From positions 1,364,001 through 1,428,000 of the forward strand of contig NC_088872.1 in assembly GCF_032884065.1 (NCBI RefSeq): a stretch of DNA of 64,000 bases, written 5' to 3'. Within the stretch, counting starts at the first letter, position 1. Each line of letters opens with the position of its first letter. Below the pieces are notes generated by a model. That model saw only the letters and a program-made list of their open reading frames with translations, was not told the origin of the DNA and searched no databases. The stretch comes from Artemia franciscana (taxonomy: Eukaryota; Arthropoda; Branchiopoda; Anostraca; Artemiidae). A program made the position numbers and the translations under genes. This document shows, piece by piece, positions 62,640-64,000 of this stretch.

Positions 62640-63640
62640 CACACATATCTTTCTCAATAACATATACTATATGTAAGCAATGAACGAATTGCCTAACTTA
62701 CAACCCTTGCCCTGAGGGCTGTATAGTATTTGAAATCCCAAAGACATAATTACTGAACCTTTCAACAATGCTGAAGAAATTATATATCTCGACATTTTAA
62801 TTGGATTTTTGCTTTGGAAAATAATGGAGGTGGGGGGGAGGCTGGTTGTCCTCAAATCTATTTAGACTCTTAAAATGGCATTATAACATACAATTTCCAA
62901 TCAAATAAGCGCTATCCAAAGTTTATATGACCACCTATTCCACAAAAACCTTATATGCCCCAGGGCATAACTTACTATCCTTGACCCAGTGCTCTGGGGG
63001 TAGTGTAAACCCTGGAGGCTTTATTGTATGATCTTTAGCTATTTTTAACATAATCGCTATATCACAATTTCGATATTATACGTTTGGGGAAAAGAGGGTG
63101 TCGTGGGAGATAGTTGCCCTCCATCACTTTGGACTCTGAAAAGAGAACTAGAACTTACAATTTCCAATTAAATGAGCTTTCTGTAAAGTTTATACGACCC
63201 CTCCCTCTCCATAAAACTTCATATGCCCCAAGGCATAACTTATAATCCTTGTCCTATGTTCTGAGAGGTCGTTTCAGCCTCAAGGGTGTTTTTATATGAT
63301 CTTTAGACTGTTTAGACCCTGAGACCCGTGAGGGGGGGTTGTCATGCTCAAAGACATAATTTCTGGCCCTTTGAACTATGCTGAATAGAATGGCTATCTC
63401 AAAATTGTTATTGGGTGTGTTTGGGGGAATTTTGAGCTTAGGGGAGGGGGATGGATGCCCTCCAATCGCTTTCAACAATTAAAACGCACAGTAGCGTTTT
63501 CAATTTTCGATCGAATGAGCCCCTTTTGAAGTTTTTACAACAACTCCTTCTATACGAAGTACCCTGGTCTAAACAAATAAATAATAAATTGTGCCAACAT
63601 CGTTCTTTACTCAGGCAGTGCTATTGCACTGCCAAAGATA
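62640..63640 (+). repeat. Family D tandem array, second site
   Basis: Diverged units start near 62789, 63066 and 63398, with CCCCAGGGCATAACTTACTA, GATAGTTGCCCTCCATCAC and TTTGGGGGAATTTTGAG blocks. It ends CTGGTCTAAACAAATAAATA, then GTGCCAACATCGTTCTTTAC and the hairpin at 63614-63633, as at 50.75-50.85 kb. Confidence 0.75.
63614..63633. repeat. Terminal hairpin of family D array, second site
   Basis: GGCAGTGCTATTGCACTGCC: same stem length and loop as 50829-50848, with a C-G to T-A swap at the sixth pair. Confidence 0.85.
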
Positions 63641-64000
63641 TAAAAACTTCAAAACTATCCATGGATGAAAATGTTGTTGTATTGAATATTTGTTACTAAT
63701 TAAAATGTGTTATATACGCTGCTAGAAACACGGACGACCAGACACTACTTGGGTAGAGTCTCCAAAAAAAACTGAATATCGTTGTTTATGGTACGTATTC
63801 CTTCGTATCAACGCCCCGTCCGGACCGTGTCTAGTGTGTTTGAATAAATACAGTTTAGTCAGGAGGTTGAACTATCTCCATGAAGCAGAATAAGAATGAC
63901 GTAAGTAGAAATTTAATTTTTCTAGTAATGGATGACGTACTTGTCACTATTATTATTTTTGCATAAGGATGTTCTTTGAGATGTTATTATTATTTTTTTA
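63641..64000. other. Unassigned; possible LTR-like start
   Basis: From 63705 the sequence TGTGTTATATACGCTGCTAG, a TTGAATAAATACAGTTTAG polyadenylation-like block, and ATGACGTAAGTAG (a donor-like site) look like an LTR or a 5' transcribed region. It runs on towards the window edge and cannot be resolved. Confidence 0.25.

Overview
This is a eukaryotic, animal-type window: AT-rich, gene-poor, with large introns and dense dispersed repeats. Three to four short exons on the + strand lie 8-16 kb apart. Reverse transcriptase relics, Helitron relics, long (AT)n arrays and many copies of a hairpin-ended repeat fill much of the rest. From memory the repeat and LINE style is that of a crustacean, most likely the brine shrimp Artemia; I could not test this and it is an inference.

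Host gene. Exons at 20229-20553, 36528-36836 and 51497-51683 (+) each have a good acceptor and donor, and their reading phases join without a frameshift. A fourth, weaker candidate at 59427-59535 also joins in phase. The first two exons encode similar peptides, so the protein probably carries a repeated domain. I do not recognise the family. No first exon, start codon or terminal exon was identified.

Repeats. The dominant family (called A here) is about 1.7 kb. One end is a 20-nt hairpin preceded by TC, the other a roughly 300-bp foldback, and the body contains a duplicated module. Complete, nested, partial and foldback-only copies occur at about 1-1503, 4.4, 8.0-9.7, 11.35-15.4, 16.6-19.0, 23.3, 24.7, 25.1-26.7, 28.6, 29.6-31.0, 32.3-34.0, 34.4-35.2, 39.7 and 42.8-43.3 kb. 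A related family D forms short tandem arrays at 49.7-50.85 and 62.6-63.64 kb. Both arrays end in a hairpin that shows a compensatory base change.

Other mobile elements. A Helentron-like element (12208-14605) is nested inside a family A copy. A Helitron helicase relic with a CTAG end lies at 21092-21720, with a second helicase relic at 37226-37417. There are three LINE lineages: X (7.4, 22.3-23.3 and 52.4-54.0 kb), Y (16631-17188, with a 13-bp target duplication) and Z (28.85-29.64 kb, internally deleted). Two head-to-tail poly(A) retroposons lie at 54.8-55.95 kb. A probable Penelope-like relic at 40.3-41.0 kb carries two hammerhead-like motifs. TAG-rich satellites lie at 38.9-39.3 and 61.4-62.5 kb.

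All mobile-element coding regions seen are broken. The only candidate living gene is the split + strand gene. No rRNA, CRISPR or bacterial-type operon was seen.
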